A stretch of 64,000 nucleotides of DNA from Planococcus liqunii (GCF_030413595.1 NZ_CP129238.1:3596001-3660000); one strand, 5' to 3'. Shown: positions 33,021-42,835, counted from the first letter of the stretch. Notes: generated by a model not told the origin, from the letters alone. Program-made: numbers and translations.

Positions 33021-35128
33021 ACTTTTTCCTCCTCCTGTGTTTGAAGTGTAAGCGCTGAATCTTTGATGATGAAATTGCCGTGCTTGTTCAAATGGACATT
33101 GAAGCCCGTCGGCACGACGATTGTCGTCGTCGTCAACTCGATGATTGCCGGTCCTTGAAGTTTTGACCCCGCTTTCATCGCTTCGCCGTCGTATACATCG
33201 GTTTCAAGCAATTGTTTCGTCACCGGATCGAATACCTGGCGTTTGTTTTTGGCTTGGAGCTTGTCATGTTCTGCAGCCTCTTCGATTGTCTGGGCTTTGA
33301 ACTCCGATTGTTTGCCTTTGCACGTCAAACGGATGTTCATGACTTCAAGGTCGCTGTTCAATAAGCTGAATCCAAACAGTCTCTCATGTTCTGCATGGAA
33401 CTTGCCGGCGACTTCCGCTTTGTTTTCTTTGGCCATATCTTCTTCTGCTATTTCAATGGTCACTTCATAATGCTGGCCAAGATACCGCATATCCAGCCCG
33501 TAGACCAAGGCGCTTTCTTCCTCTTCGACGCCTTCGTTCAACAAGGCCTTTAATCCAAGCCCCCGGTCTTCACTCAATACCTCCATGATTTCCGCCATAT
33601 TGGCAGTCTTCCAGTTTTTGTTGTAGGTCTTCACATAGTCATGCCTCAAGTTGGATGCAAGCATCCCGACCGCACACAGCACGGAAGAGAATTTAGGGAC
33701 GACGATTTCCTTGATGTCCAGTTCTTTTGCAATCATCGCGGCATGGACCGGACCTGCGCCTCCCGCTACGACCAGCGGGAATGAACGGGGATCATGGCCT
33801 TGCAGAACCGTCGCTTCCTTGATGCCGTTTGCCATATTCAAATTGGAGATCTCGTAAATCCCGAGTGCCGCTTCTTCAATGCTCAGCCCAAGCGGTTTGG
33901 CAACATGCTCGGAGACGGCTTGGCGCGCTTTTTCCAAATTCAGCGAAATGCCGCCGCCCAGGAAATAATCAGGGTTCAGATAACCTAATACCAAGTCGGC
34001 ATCGGAACACGTCGGCAACTCACCGCCGCGGTCGTAGCATGCCGGACCCGGAACTGCGGTGGCGCTCTGCGGGCCGACTTTCAGCAAGCCGCCGTCATCG
34101 ATCCAGGCGATGCTCCCACCGCCGGAGCCGATGGTGTGGATATCCGCCATCGGCAGGGAAATCAGGTTGCGTTTTACTTCTCCCTCTTTTTTGATGCTGA
34201 TTTCCCCTTTGTCGATGATGGAAGCTTCAAAGGAAGTTCCTCCCATATCAACGACAATGGCGTCATTGAATCCGCTCGTTTTAGCAAATACACTGCCCGC
34301 CACCGGACCTCCTGCCGGACCGGATAAAACGGTTGTTGCCGGAACTTCGACCACGTTCAACGGATTGGTTACGCCGCCGTTGGACTGCATAATCAGCAGT
34401 TCGCCTTCAAAATGAAGGCCGCGCAGTTTGTCGACAAGGTGACCGATGTAATTTTTCAATATCGGTCCGACATATGAATTCATCGCAACCGTACTTACCC
34501 GGTTATAAAGCCGAACAACGGACGCTACATCCGTGGAAATCGATACAAACGCGTCCGGCATCATTTCCTCTACGTATTTTTTCGCCAAAAGCTCGTTTTG
34601 GGGATTGGCATAAGAGTGCATGAAACAAATGGCGACAGATGAAATTCCTTCCCGCTTGAAAAGCGCTACGGCATTTTCCAAATCTTCTTTGGTGACTTCA
34701 GTCAATACCGATCCATCGAGATGGGTTCGTTCTTTCGCGCCGTAAATTAAGTCCCGGGGGACCAGCGGCTTCGGTGCTGCGTATTTGTTGTCGTACAGAT
34801 GCTCTTTGCTGCGGACGCCTCGGCGCATCTGGAGGACATCCCTGAAACCTTCCGTAGTGATCAAGCCGGTTTTCGCTCCTTTGTCAGTCAGCACCGCATT
34901 GGTCGTTACAGTCGTTCCATGAACGATCAACCCGGTCTGCTGAAGGAGCTGCTCTGCTGTCAGATCGAATTTCGCAGCGATATTGCCGATGCCCGTCAGC
35001 ACGCCTTCCGAAGGATCATGGGGTGTCGTTAATACCTTTTCAATCAACTGCTGATCATTTTCGGAATTCAGAAACAGAAAGTCCGTGAAAGTGCCTCCAA
35101 CATCAATGCCCATTGTAAATTTCGACAT
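33005..35128 (-). CDS. hyuA: HyuA-type hydantoinase/oxoprolinase subunit A
   Basis: 707 residues from ATG 35128 (AAGGGGG about nine bases upstream), which places the nucleotide-binding motif GIDVGGTFTDF at the N-terminus as expected. Also IVHGTTVTTNAVL, VLSGPAGGPVAGS and DMGGTSFEASII (actin/ASKHA-like ATPase folds) and a C-terminal beta region. It is the ATP-using subunit partnered with HyuB. Substrate could be N-methylhydantoin, 5-oxoproline or a related lactam; the neighbouring creatinase-like gene favours the first. Confidence 0.9.
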   Translation of the reverse strand: MSKFTMGIDVGGTFTDFLFLNSENDQQLIEKVLTTPHDPSEGVLTGIGNIAAKFDLTAEQLLQQTGLIVHGTTVTTNAVLTDKGAKTGLITTEGFRDVLQMRRGVRSKEHLYDNKYAAPKPLVPRDLIYGAKERTHLDGSVLTEVTKEDLENAVALFKREGISSVAICFMHSYANPQNELLAKKYVEEMMPDAFVSISTDVASVVRLYNRVSTVAMNSYVGPILKNYIGHLVDKLRGLHFEGELLIMQSNGGVTNPLNVVEVPATTVLSGPAGGPVAGSVFAKTSGFNDAIVVDMGGTSFEASIIDKGEISIKKEGEVKRNLISLPMADIHTIGSGGGSIAWIDDGGLLKVGPQSATAVPGPACYDRGGELPTCSDADLVLGYLNPDYFLGGGISLNLEKARQAVSEHVAKPLGLSIEEAALGIYEISNLNMANGIKEATVLQGHDPRSFPLVVAGGAGPVHAAMIAKELDIKEIVVPKFSSVLCAVGMLASNLRHDYVKTYNKNWKTANMAEIMEVLSEDRGLGLKALLNEGVEEEESALVYGLDMRYLGQHYEVTIEIAEEDMAKENKAEVAGKFHAEHERLFGFSLLNSDLEVMNIRLTCKGKQSEFKAQTIEEAAEHDKLQAKNKRQVFDPVTKQLLETDVYDGEAMKAGSKLQGPAIIELTTTTIVVPTGFNVHLNKHGNFIIKDSALTLQTQEEEKVWIKS

Positions 35129-35141
35129 AATCGTGTCCCCC

Positions 35142-36290
35142 TTAAAGTTTGATGATATCGTAAGCGCCTTGGCTGAGTGATTCTGCTCCGTCTTTCGTGA
35201 TGATAAAAACATCTGCAATGCTGACGCCGTATTTCTCCTGCTTGTCAGAATAGTTCGGGTGAACGCTGATCACCATGTCCTCTTCAAACAAACTTGTATC
35301 GGTATCCGTTAAAATCGGTAAATCATGGTCCACACCAATTCCATGGCCGTGCCAGATGCCCATGTTCACATCCAGTTTGGCGGTGTGTTTATGAATGATT
35401 TTTGACACGCTATTAATCGGAATGCCCGGTTTCAAAGTCTGCTGGATTTCTTTGATAGCGTTTACACAAGACTGCGCAAGTTCTAATTCTTCGTTTGAAA
35501 TATCCCCTACCGTGAATAACCCGCCTTTTTCGACCCAGTAGCCGTTCTCGTCAATTAACTCGACGTATGCAGTTACTACTGAATTATTGGTGATTTTGTC
35601 AGACGTGGCTTTTCTCAAGAAATACGGCCCTTCTTCCACAAATATCAACGTATCGATGGCACCTTTTCCGCGCGCGATTTTTTCAATATCTGCAGCAATT
35701 TCGGCTGACGTTCTGCCAGGTCTGATCGCATTCTTAAATTCTTCAAAACTTTCCAGTGCTAAAGAATAGGATTGGCGGATCCCTTCTTGTTCATCAGGTG
35801 ATTTGATGCTTTTGATTTTTTCGATATTAGAGGTTATATCCAGCACTTCGGCATCCAATAGATTTTTAAACATGGAGCTTTGGCTCCCGCTCATCATGGA
35901 TTCAAGCCCTACTACCCCTACTTTATTCGGCTCATATGAATTGATCAGTTCACCAATATGCTGATACAAATCAGCTTCGGAATGAATAACGTCTCCTGTT
36001 CCAAGGAAGCGTGCATCATTTACAAAGCCCATCTTTTTCGCTAAATAGCTGTCTGCCCTTGTGGTGTAATAAGAAATTGGCTCCTGCCCTTTCGCGTAAA
36101 TAATAAAACCGGGCCTCAAGATTGGATAGTAGCCTCCAAAATAGTAAAGGAATCCATACTGGGTGATGATCCCTTTCCCGTAGACCACGACTACATCCAG
36201 CTTTTCAGTTTCCATCATCGAATCCAATTGGTTCCATCGGTATTTCACTGCATTTTTTTCATTGTAAGTTTCGGCTAACTTGTTCGTCAT
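35142..36290 (-). CDS. creatinase-like M24 family protein lacking the metal ligands
   Basis: 382 residues from ATG 36290 (GGAGGAGAG upstream). Creatinase N-terminal domain then a pita-bread domain. The His of GIWHGHGIGVDHDLPI is present, but the usual Asp-Asp region reads YVELIDENGYWVEKGGLF and the EPG Glu region reads VHPNYSD. At least three of five metal ligands are therefore missing. Metal-free members of this fold include creatinase, which turns creatine into sarcosine and urea. It is the first gene of the operon with hyuA and hyuB. I infer an amidinohydrolase-like rather than peptidase role. Confidence 0.78.
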   Translation of the reverse strand: MTNKLAETYNEKNAVKYRWNQLDSMMETEKLDVVVVYGKGIITQYGFLYYFGGYYPILRPGFIIYAKGQEPISYYTTRADSYLAKKMGFVNDARFLGTGDVIHSEADLYQHIGELINSYEPNKVGVVGLESMMSGSQSSMFKNLLDAEVLDITSNIEKIKSIKSPDEQEGIRQSYSLALESFEEFKNAIRPGRTSAEIAADIEKIARGKGAIDTLIFVEEGPYFLRKATSDKITNNSVVTAYVELIDENGYWVEKGGLFTVGDISNEELELAQSCVNAIKEIQQTLKPGIPINSVSKIIHKHTAKLDVNMGIWHGHGIGVDHDLPILTDTDTSLFEEDMVISVHPNYSDKQEKYGVSIADVFIITKDGAESLSQGAYDIIKL

Positions 36291-36410
36291 TGCAATCTCT
36301 CCTCCGCTACTTTTATGATATCGATGCAACTAATCTTGCATTTTTATTTGACAGAAAATTCTGTACATCGATTTGACTACAATGTATGATAGAAGAATAT
36401 TAAAGTCAAT

Positions 36411-36445
36411 AAAGTTTCATGTAAAAAAAACTTACACGAAACTTT
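36411..36445. promoter_or_regulatory. inverted-repeat operator for the GntR regulator
   Basis: AAAGTTTCATGTAA (36411-36424) and TTACACGAAACTTT (36432-36445) pair at 13 of 14 positions. It lies between the divergent M24-hyu operon and the gntR gene, 47 bases before the regulator start. Confidence 0.6.
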
Positions 36446-36491
36446 TTATACTTATAAATTCTATTTGAGAAAAATGTTAAGGAGGCATTTT

Positions 36492-37202
36492 ATGGAACTC
36501 TTCACTAAACTAAAAGATTTTGAATTGCAGTCAGTGCCTTTGCAGATTGCAACTGCCATTCAAAAGCAAATCTACAATCAGGACTTGAAACCTGGAGACC
36601 GCCTGCCGAAACAAGAGGAACTAGCGGATTTCTTCGCAGTTAGCAGACCAACCATTCGAGAAGCACTGGATTTGCTGATGGAATCCCAGTTAATCCAACG
36701 CGAATCTCCAAAATCGAAAAGTTATGTCATCGCTAACTTCCATCCCGATAAGGCATTAAAAAGTGTGCAAGACATTATATTACTATCCTTAACTTTTAAT
36801 ACATTAACTAAGTGGGAACTCTATGCAATCCGAGAAATGATTGAAATTCCGTGCGCCGCTTTAGCTGCAAAAAACAGAACCGAAGAAGACATCAGGGAAT
36901 TGGAACTGCTTTTGCCAGGCCCGGAAATCCTGACAAAGAGCGTCCCCGAAATTTTTGAGGCAGATGCCAGATTCCATATTAAGCTGGCTGAATGCACGCG
37001 GAATCCATTAGCTAAGACTTTAGTAGAGTCTTTGGTGTATGCCTATTTCAAATTGGATATTTTTATTAGCGAAGTTGAAAAGCGTTCGATAATAGATGGC
37101 TTACCGGAACTCTTGGAAGCAGTAAAAAACGGGGATGAAGAAGAGGCAAGAGAAAAAATGACGGAGCATATGAAACATTTCAAGTACTACCATAAAAAAT
37201 GA
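36492..37202 (+). CDS. GntR family regulator, FadR/FCD type
   Basis: 236 residues from ATG 36492 (AAGGAGG seven bases upstream). N-terminal winged helix (DLKPGDRLPKQEELADFFAVSRPTIREALDLL) and a helical FCD ligand-binding domain (WELYAIREMIEIPCAALAA, FEADARFHIKLAECTRNPLA). Divergent from the creatinase-like/hyu/ABC locus and next to a strong inverted repeat, so it probably represses that locus and itself until the substrate binds. Confidence 0.9.
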   Translation: MELFTKLKDFELQSVPLQIATAIQKQIYNQDLKPGDRLPKQEELADFFAVSRPTIREALDLLMESQLIQRESPKSKSYVIANFHPDKALKSVQDIILLSLTFNTLTKWELYAIREMIEIPCAALAAKNRTEEDIRELELLLPGPEILTKSVPEIFEADARFHIKLAECTRNPLAKTLVESLVYAYFKLDIFISEVEKRSIIDGLPELLEAVKNGDEEEAREKMTEHMKHFKYYHKK

Positions 37203-37236
37203 TGATTATCACTGTTTACAAATTGATCTTTCATAG

Positions 37237-37272
37237 AAAAAGGGCTCTCCAGTCTCCTGGAAAGCCCTTTTC
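37237..37272. terminator. bidirectional terminator
   Basis: AAAAAGGGCTCTCCAG pairs with CTGGAAAGCCCTTTTC with one mismatch, between convergent gntR and fusB-like genes. Confidence 0.85.
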
Positions 37273-37277
37273 TTCAT

Positions 37278-37964
37278 TTATTTTTGGATCATGCCTGTAA
37301 ATTCCCCAAGCCGTTCCAAAGAATTCAAGTTGCTGTTGCAGACATCCGGCTCCTGGCAGATGTAGTTGCCGCGCTTGATGTAGTTATCCTGTCCAGAGCT
37401 TTTCGTCTTGGCGGTGAACATGCCGACTTCGCTGTGGCGGTTGCAGATCGCGCAGATGCCTTTTTTATGGCTGCGGGTGAGTGAACCGTGGATGCCTTCC
37501 AGGCGCCCGTCTTTTTCGTAGACGAGGTACATCAGGCTCGAACTCTCTGTCCAGGCGAGGTACGACAGTTTCTTGAAATCGATGTTCTCGAACTTCGGCC
37601 CCTTCAGCTTTTTCGCTTTCGGGAACAGTTTCTTCAAGGCCGCATCGGTGACCGCTTTGAACGGGATGATGTACGGCTCGAGCTGCGCCAGAAACGCTTC
37701 GGCGTCGGCCTTTTCCTTGACGCTTGCGAGCGGGTTCAGCACCGTTTTCTGTTCGGCCGTCAGCGACGGGAACAGCTTGAACACTTTCTCGTGCGCCAGG
37801 TGGCGGAGGACGCTCAGCACTTCGGCGTCGTTGCCCGTCGCCTGCCCGGTCACGAGGATCCGTGTCTGGTCTTTAATAAAGTTAAACTGGTCGTTCCGGA
37901 TAAATGCTTCCGGGCGTGCGCCAGTGTTTCCGGTTTTATCGGTTGTTTCTTTTACATGTATCAT
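37278..37964 (-). CDS. FusB/FusC-type elongation factor G-binding protein
   Basis: 228 residues from ATG 37964, eight bases after AAGGAG. It has an N-terminal helical domain (AFIRNDQFNFIKDQTRIL), a middle part (LSYLAWTESSSLMYLVYEKDGRL) and a C-terminal four-Cys zinc finger (CAICNRH...CQEPDVC). FusB-type proteins bind EF-G on the ribosome and release it, which in staphylococci gives fusidic acid resistance; chromosomal Bacillales homologues are common. It is a single gene, so whether it confers resistance cannot be judged. Confidence 0.85.
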   Translation of the reverse strand: MIHVKETTDKTGNTGARPEAFIRNDQFNFIKDQTRILVTGQATGNDAEVLSVLRHLAHEKVFKLFPSLTAEQKTVLNPLASVKEKADAEAFLAQLEPYIIPFKAVTDAALKKLFPKAKKLKGPKFENIDFKKLSYLAWTESSSLMYLVYEKDGRLEGIHGSLTRSHKKGICAICNRHSEVGMFTAKTKSSGQDNYIKRGNYICQEPDVCNSNLNSLERLGEFTGMIQK

Positions 37965-38312
37965 TAGAGCCACTCCTTATGGGTTGAATTGGATGTCTAT
38001 AAGGAAGCCGTGTACAGGGAATGACACATTGATGGGCGATTTAGTTGTTGCTTGCCCCACACAAAGGATCGCCATTCGGAATACCCGGCTTTGCATGAGT
38101 TTTGCGTGACGCTGATAATTGAGACTGCATTATCATCTGTTATCCACTTCCCTTCGAAACAGGGATTTCTCCCTCATGCGTTTATCATACTCGAATCGGC
38201 TGCAGGTTTCCAACTGAAAAAGCCCGAAAACCGATATTGCCATCCAAGATCTGGTAGCCGATAATAGTAACGAAGCACTAGCTCGAAAATGGAATCCAAA
38301 AGGAGTTTTAAT
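37965..38312. other. intergenic stretch without a supported gene
   Basis: Region between two divergent genes. Apart from the ribosome binding sites at its ends I see no convincing structure or reading frame. Confidence 0.4.
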
Positions 38313-38819
38313 GTGAAACAGATTTTGGCAACAACTATTATCAGCTTTGGCGTTATTGCCTTGCTTGCGGTCGGCGGGTATTGGTTTATTCAGCGCGAAG
38401 CGGCTAAAGGCGAAGAACCGCCTACAGTTTCTGCCGGTGTCCAGGCTCCGGAAGTACAGCCCACCGAACAGACTTTGGAGATTGTCGACACCCCCTTTTC
38501 TACTGAGATGGACGAAAAGAAGCTGCAGGACCATCTTCACGAGATGAGCCACAGCAAAGTGTACGCGGCTGATAAATGGGGGCAGGTGCGGCTGATCACG
38601 CAGGCAAATATTGCAGAGCTGCTGGCGATTGTCGAAGCGAGTAATTTCGAGAAAAAAACCTTTTACCAGAGTACGCTTGAAGACTGGCAGCAAGGTGACT
38701 TTTCGAATGCCGTGGAAGTCCATAACTCCATCTGGAGCTGGCACGGCGGAACGGTCGGCAAAGCGACCCGGCTCATGACCAAAGAAGAAGAACAGGCATA
38801 CACCCGTTCAAACTTCTAA
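38313..38819 (+). CDS. membrane-anchored DUF6241-like protein
   Basis: 168 residues if it starts at GTG 38313, which has AAAGGAG seven bases upstream; an ATG at 38289 adds eight residues but lacks a good site. A single N-terminal membrane helix (about 5-25) is followed by a Pro- and Glu-rich linker and an extracytoplasmic domain of about 110 residues (HEMSHSKVYAADKWGQVRLI, DFSNAVEVHNSIWSWHGGTVGKA). This looks like the DUF6241 family of Bacillales, function unknown. Single gene. Confidence 0.75.
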   Translation: MKQILATTIISFGVIALLAVGGYWFIQREAAKGEEPPTVSAGVQAPEVQPTEQTLEIVDTPFSTEMDEKKLQDHLHEMSHSKVYAADKWGQVRLITQANIAELLAIVEASNFEKKTFYQSTLEDWQQGDFSNAVEVHNSIWSWHGGTVGKATRLMTKEEEQAYTRSNF

Positions 38820-38837
38820 GCCAAACCGCCCGCTATG

Positions 38838-38870
38838 AAAAAAGAAGATGCTTATAACGGCATCTTCTCT
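38838..38870. terminator. bidirectional terminator
   Basis: AAAAAAGAAGATGC and GCATCTTCTCTT form a hairpin between two convergent genes; the T-run is best for the minus-strand gene. Confidence 0.75.
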
Positions 38871-38888
38871 TCAAGCAATAATGAAATT

Positions 38889-39185
38889 TTATGTAAGATC
38901 GATTTTCTCAAAATGCTCCACAACCGGAAACGGTTCATAAAAGTGGTGCAATAATCGCTTCCATTCCAGATATTCAGGAGATTGCCTGAACCCTACGGTA
39001 TGGTCCTCTAACCTTTTCCATTCCACTAGCAGCAAATACTTCCCTTTCACTTCCATGCACCGCTGCAATTCGTGGGACAAGTAGCCGTTCATCGAAGAAA
39101 TAATTGCAGATGCTTGCCGAAAAGCCCCTTCGTACTCTTTCTCCATGCCCGGTTTTACATAAAGCACTGCAGCTTCCAAAACCAT
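38889..39185 (-). CDS. antibiotic biosynthesis monooxygenase (ABM) domain protein
   Basis: 98 residues, the full single-domain ABM fold (dimeric alpha/beta barrel): AAVLYVKPGMEKEYEGAFRQA, then GYLSHELQRCMEVKGKYLLLVEW and FRQSPEYLEWKRLL. Members range from quinol monooxygenases to haem-degrading enzymes and many have unknown substrates. It lies next to, but has its own terminator from, the aromatic degradation locus, so a link is only possible. Confidence 0.83.
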   Translation of the reverse strand: MVLEAAVLYVKPGMEKEYEGAFRQASAIISSMNGYLSHELQRCMEVKGKYLLLVEWKRLEDHTVGFRQSPEYLEWKRLLHHFYEPFPVVEHFEKIDLT

Positions 39186-39278
39186 GTGAACCCTCCTTCG
39201 CCAATTCGGCCATTATAAAAACTATGACTTCTTTTATTGATTCCCCTTAAAATTCCCGATTCCTTCTTTTCCAAACAG

Positions 39279-39313
39279 AAAGGGAAGACGCCTAGAACCG
39301 GCGTCTTCCCTTT
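39279..39313 (-). terminator. terminator of the aromatic upper operon
   Basis: AAAGGGAAGACGC and GCGTCTTCCCTTT pair perfectly, nine-base loop, 13 bases after the hydrolase stop. Confidence 0.85.
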
Positions 39314-39325
39314 CTTGTGCCACAA

Positions 39326-40153
39326 TCACTTGATGAACGTCAAAATATGCTCGACGAACGGTTCGGTTTTTTCGATCTGCGTCCAGTGGCCGCATTCGTT
39401 GAAGACGTGCAGCTCGGCGTGCGGCAGGAGTTCGATCAGCCGATAGCTTGTACGCTCAATCGGAATGACTTGGTCGTTCAGGCCGTGGAACAGCAGCGCC
39501 GGAATCTGGATCTGTCGGAGTTCGTCGTCCGTCAGCGCCAGTTCATCGAGTTTGTTTTGGCGCGGTTCCGGGAACATCGCTTCGAACGACTGCTTGACGT
39601 CCGGGCGGATGCTCGCCTCGTAGCGCAGACGGACAAGTTCCTCGTTATTCGCCGCTTCCTGGTTGTACGAGAACAGCTTGATCAGTTCACGCATAGACTC
39701 CAGGCTTGCTTCGTAGCCCCATACCCGTTCTAATCCTTCTGAAATAGGGAATTGAATACCTGCACTGCCCATCAGTATGAGTTTTTTCACTAATTCCGGC
39801 CTTTGTAAAGCGACATGCAGTGACAGGGCGCCGCCCATCGAATTGCCCACCAGATAGACCGGCCCGTCCGATACCGCTTCGATAAAGCCGATGAGGTGCT
39901 CGACCCATAAATCCACGGGATAGTCATTGCTTTCGAGCTTATCCGTTTCACCGAAGCCGATGATGTCCGGGGCGAACACATGGTACTTCTCGCTGAGTGT
40001 CGGAATAATCAAGCGCCAGTTGGCAAACGCGGAAACCCCCGGACCGGAGCCGTGGATCAGGATAATCGTCTCCTCACCCGTCCCTTCCTCGTGGTAATGC
40101 GTGTTGATGCCGTTCACTTCCATGAATTTTGACGCAATCGCTGTTGTTGTCAT
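39326..40153 (-). CDS. meta-cleavage product C-C bond hydrolase (alpha/beta hydrolase)
   Basis: 275 residues from the third of three ATGs (40153), seven bases after AAAGGAGA. The oxyanion segment HGSGPGVSAFANWR, nucleophile elbow VGNSMGGALS, acid HGLNDQVIP and His in CGHWTQIEK are the signatures of BphD/HsaD/DmpD-type hydrolases that split the ring-cleavage product into a hydroxy-dienoate and an acid. It is the last gene of the operon with the flavin monooxygenase and extradiol dioxygenase. Confidence 0.9.
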   Translation of the reverse strand: MTTTAIASKFMEVNGINTHYHEEGTGEETIILIHGSGPGVSAFANWRLIIPTLSEKYHVFAPDIIGFGETDKLESNDYPVDLWVEHLIGFIEAVSDGPVYLVGNSMGGALSLHVALQRPELVKKLILMGSAGIQFPISEGLERVWGYEASLESMRELIKLFSYNQEAANNEELVRLRYEASIRPDVKQSFEAMFPEPRQNKLDELALTDDELRQIQIPALLFHGLNDQVIPIERTSYRLIELLPHAELHVFNECGHWTQIEKTEPFVEHILTFIK

Positions 40154-40251
40154 CATCATTCTCCTTTCATTCTAGTAAATAGGCCAGAAGAAACTATTGC
40201 CAGTTTCCTCCAGCCCCTTATTAGTCGATGCCGGGAAATTCATTTTATTTA

Positions 40252-41229
40252 TTATGCATTTTCCACTGGTGCCTTTGTTCTGACCGGTGTCGCGTATTCG
40301 AAGAATTCTGCAGGCAGACTCGAACCGTGCCAGATAACCGAATGCTCAAGGTCCACACCTTTCCACTCGACCGTTTTCCAAGCCGGGTCAAAAATCTGGT
40401 AGCCTGAATCCCCGAATAACTCAACTCGGTTGCCGCCCGGTTCGATTACATAGAGGAAGTTTGCTTGCGTGACACCATGTTTTCCTGGACCGGATTCAAT
40501 CTTAAATCCAGCTTCGATTAATAAATCGGCAACATCTGCTAAGTGCTGCGGGTAGCCGTACCAGTAGCAGATGTGGTGCAGACGCCCTTTTTCACCGAGG
40601 GCATCGCCCATGACGGCGATGTCGTGCACCAAGTTCGTGACACTCAGCCAAGCCGCGACGTCTTTATCGTCCCCGTCCATGATGCGCTCGCGCACTTTAA
40701 AGCCAAGCGCTTCTTCCAGGAACTCCACGTTTTTGTTCGTTTCGCTCGCTGATAAGTTGACATGGTCAATGCGGCGGACCGGCACGCCTCTTGCCGGACG
40801 CTTTTGAGGACGGTTCAACAACGGTGTTTTCTGATCTTCCGGCGCCTGGTAATATTCCACATCCCACAGAATTTCCATCTTATGGCCATCCGGCAATGTG
40901 AACTGGTACGCACGCCCGTGCCCAATATCGCCGTCGATCCAGCCAAGGCCATAGCCTGTCGCTTCGATCGCCTGCACACGGCGTTCCAGCGCCTGCGGAG
41001 AAGTGGCACGCCAAGCAATATGCCCGAGTCCCGCTTCGTCATTGGCAGTGATGATCAACGTACTGTGGTAGAAGTCCTCATAAGCGCGCATGTAAACGGA
41101 ATTGCCTTCGCGGTGGGATTCTTCCATCCCTAAAATTTCTCTGAAAAACTTAATGGATCCTTCAAGGTCCGTGCTGTAAATCTCCACGTGCGCCAGTTGT
41201 GCTACATCTAAAATCGGTTCTTTTGTCAT
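40252..41229 (-). CDS. extradiol ring-cleavage (catechol 2,3-) dioxygenase
   Basis: 325 residues from ATG 41229 (GGAGG eight bases upstream). Two VOC modules. The iron ligands are visible in the expected places: His in RRIDHVNLS (about 160), His in GRLHHICYW (about 225) and Glu in GNRVELFG (about 280). The N-terminal module ([23 protein letters not shown]) is the inactive half. It opens a catechol ring next to the hydroxyls. It lies between the monooxygenase that makes the catechol and the hydrolase that uses the product. Confidence 0.92.
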   Translation of the reverse strand: MTKEPILDVAQLAHVEIYSTDLEGSIKFFREILGMEESHREGNSVYMRAYEDFYHSTLIITANDEAGLGHIAWRATSPQALERRVQAIEATGYGLGWIDGDIGHGRAYQFTLPDGHKMEILWDVEYYQAPEDQKTPLLNRPQKRPARGVPVRRIDHVNLSASETNKNVEFLEEALGFKVRERIMDGDDKDVAAWLSVTNLVHDIAVMGDALGEKGRLHHICYWYGYPQHLADVADLLIEAGFKIESGPGKHGVTQANFLYVIEPGGNRVELFGDSGYQIFDPAWKTVEWKGVDLEHSVIWHGSSLPAEFFEYATPVRTKAPVENA

Positions 41230-41252
41230 TGTAGTTGCCTCCTCAGATTTTT

Positions 41253-42461
41253 TTACCACGTTGGGTTTCCTTTAAAGCCGAAAATGGATTTTCCATAAGC
41301 AGCGAGGGAATCTTCGTACAGATGCGTCGGGTGGACCGCCACCGTCATGATGTCGCGGACGAACATTTCAGTCGGATCGGTTTTGAAAATCGAATTGCCG
41401 CCGAGTGTCAACAAGACGCGCAGCGCCATTTCTGCCGCGTTTTTCGAGACGTAGCCGCGGATGGCAAACAGTTTTTCGCGTTCTTCCTCGTCCAAAGTGG
41501 TCATGCTGTTTTCCTGATAATGCGTGAGCCGTTCCAGGTACTCGTTCGATAAGCCTTTCAGCGAGCTCAGCTGAATTTTCATTTCCGCCAGGACGCGCTG
41601 GCTGCTCGCCGCTTCTTTTTCGTTCTGGCCGTGGTTGAAAATGCGGATGCGGTTTTCGGTCTTGCTCTGGAAAATATCCAAGAGCCGCTCGACGCCGCCG
41701 ATCTGGATAAACTGGAAGCCCATCAGGAAAAACTGCATATACGGTACGTTGGCGATCTGGTATTCCGGTTCATAATTGTCTTTTCCGAGCCCTTGGCCGG
41801 CCATGACGCGGGCCATTTTAAACACCCGGTTCGGCGGAATGTAGACATTGTCGACAAGGACGCCGTTGCTTCCTGTTCCCCGGAGCCCCAAAGTGTCCCA
41901 GTTGTCGACGATTTCCACATCGTTCTTGTGGACGATGTACATACTGTACTCCGGTGCATCGCCGTCTTTCAGCTTCGCCACTGCACCGAGTGCAATCCAG
42001 TCGCTCCAAAGCACACCGCTGCAGAAGTTCCACTGGCCGGACAATCGGTAGCCTTCGCCGTCGTCGGTCACTTTTCCGACAGGAGCGAACACGTCCGCCA
42101 TCAGTTCGCCGCTATTGAATAATTCGTCCCGGCTTTCTTTCGGCAAAAACGCCGGCCAGGTTTCGTGGATGACGAAGAAATAGCTTAACCAGGCTGCCGG
42201 TACGCTGTGGTACGCGATCGTCCGGATCATTTCACCGAATGTGAAGTAATCCAGGTCCTGGCCGCCGTAGACTTTCGGCCGCAGCAATTTATGGAATTCC
42301 GCTTCTCTGATCTTTTCAATCACCACATCGGAAAGTTTGGCATTCTGTTCGGCTTCTGAAGCGTGTTTCTCAGCAATCAACCCGATCTGTCTCGCCTTCT
42401 CAATGAGTTCGTCCCGGTTGGCTGCCGTTTTTCGGACTGCTGTTTGTTGATTGAGCGTCAT
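41253..42461 (-). CDS. acyl-CoA dehydrogenase-fold flavin monooxygenase (HsaA-like)
   Basis: 402 residues with the acyl-CoA dehydrogenase fold but no catalytic Glu context of a dehydrogenase. Segments [48 protein letters not shown] and [20 protein letters not shown] are typical of two-component group D hydroxylases such as HsaA. With reduced flavin from the reductase at 45075 it would hydroxylate a phenol to a catechol. First gene of its operon. A strong cre-like box lies 17 bases upstream of the start. Confidence 0.85.
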   Translation of the reverse strand: MTLNQQTAVRKTAANRDELIEKARQIGLIAEKHASEAEQNAKLSDVVIEKIREAEFHKLLRPKVYGGQDLDYFTFGEMIRTIAYHSVPAAWLSYFFVIHETWPAFLPKESRDELFNSGELMADVFAPVGKVTDDGEGYRLSGQWNFCSGVLWSDWIALGAVAKLKDGDAPEYSMYIVHKNDVEIVDNWDTLGLRGTGSNGVLVDNVYIPPNRVFKMARVMAGQGLGKDNYEPEYQIANVPYMQFFLMGFQFIQIGGVERLLDIFQSKTENRIRIFNHGQNEKEAASSQRVLAEMKIQLSSLKGLSNEYLERLTHYQENSMTTLDEEEREKLFAIRGYVSKNAAEMALRVLLTLGGNSIFKTDPTEMFVRDIMTVAVHPTHLYEDSLAAYGKSIFGFKGNPTW

Positions 42462-42477
42462 GAAAATTCCTCCTCTT

Positions 42478-42491
42478 GGTAAGCGCTTTCA
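42478..42491 (-). promoter_or_regulatory. CcpA cre box at the aromatic upper operon
   Basis: Minus strand TGAAAGCGCTTACC matches TGWAARCGYTWNCW at 13 of 14 positions and lies just upstream of the monooxygenase ribosome site, well placed for glucose repression. Confidence 0.65.
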
Positions 42492-42835
42492 AACCCCTTA
42501 TAGCAGCGGTATGAATTAATCACATCATAACCGGCAGAAAAATCAGAAAATAGAGACGGAATCTTTGGAAAATCCGTGGCATTTAAAACGTTTGTGTTTA
42601 AATGATTTTTTACAATAGATTTAAAGTTAATTTGATAAACCGGGAAATCAGGTCGTTAGAAGATTTTGAACTTTTTTCATGTCCATAAATACTTTTTAAA
42701 TATAGTCGAAAGCTTTTATTTTAAATCCGTTTTTTCCGCTTGCCGGTTGAAAAGCAAAGCAATCGCCTTTCACGTTCTCTCCTTAAACGCACAAAAAAGC
42801 CTTGCTGCTGTAGATGCAGCAAGGCTTTTTAAATT
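42492..42835. other. intergenic stretch between regulator and monooxygenase genes
   Basis: AT-rich region with the promoter of the monooxygenase operon (not resolvable to single elements by eye) and the regulator terminator at its right end. No gene seen. Confidence 0.4.
42793..42830 (-). terminator. terminator of the aromatic regulator gene
   Basis: AAAAAAGCCTTGCTGC and GCAGCAAGGCTTTTT pair perfectly across seven bases. Confidence 0.88.

Noticed and set aside
33044..33057. cre-like TGTAAGCGCTGAAT near the end of hyuA
   Set aside because: Lies inside coding sequence, misses two consensus bases and is far from any promoter.
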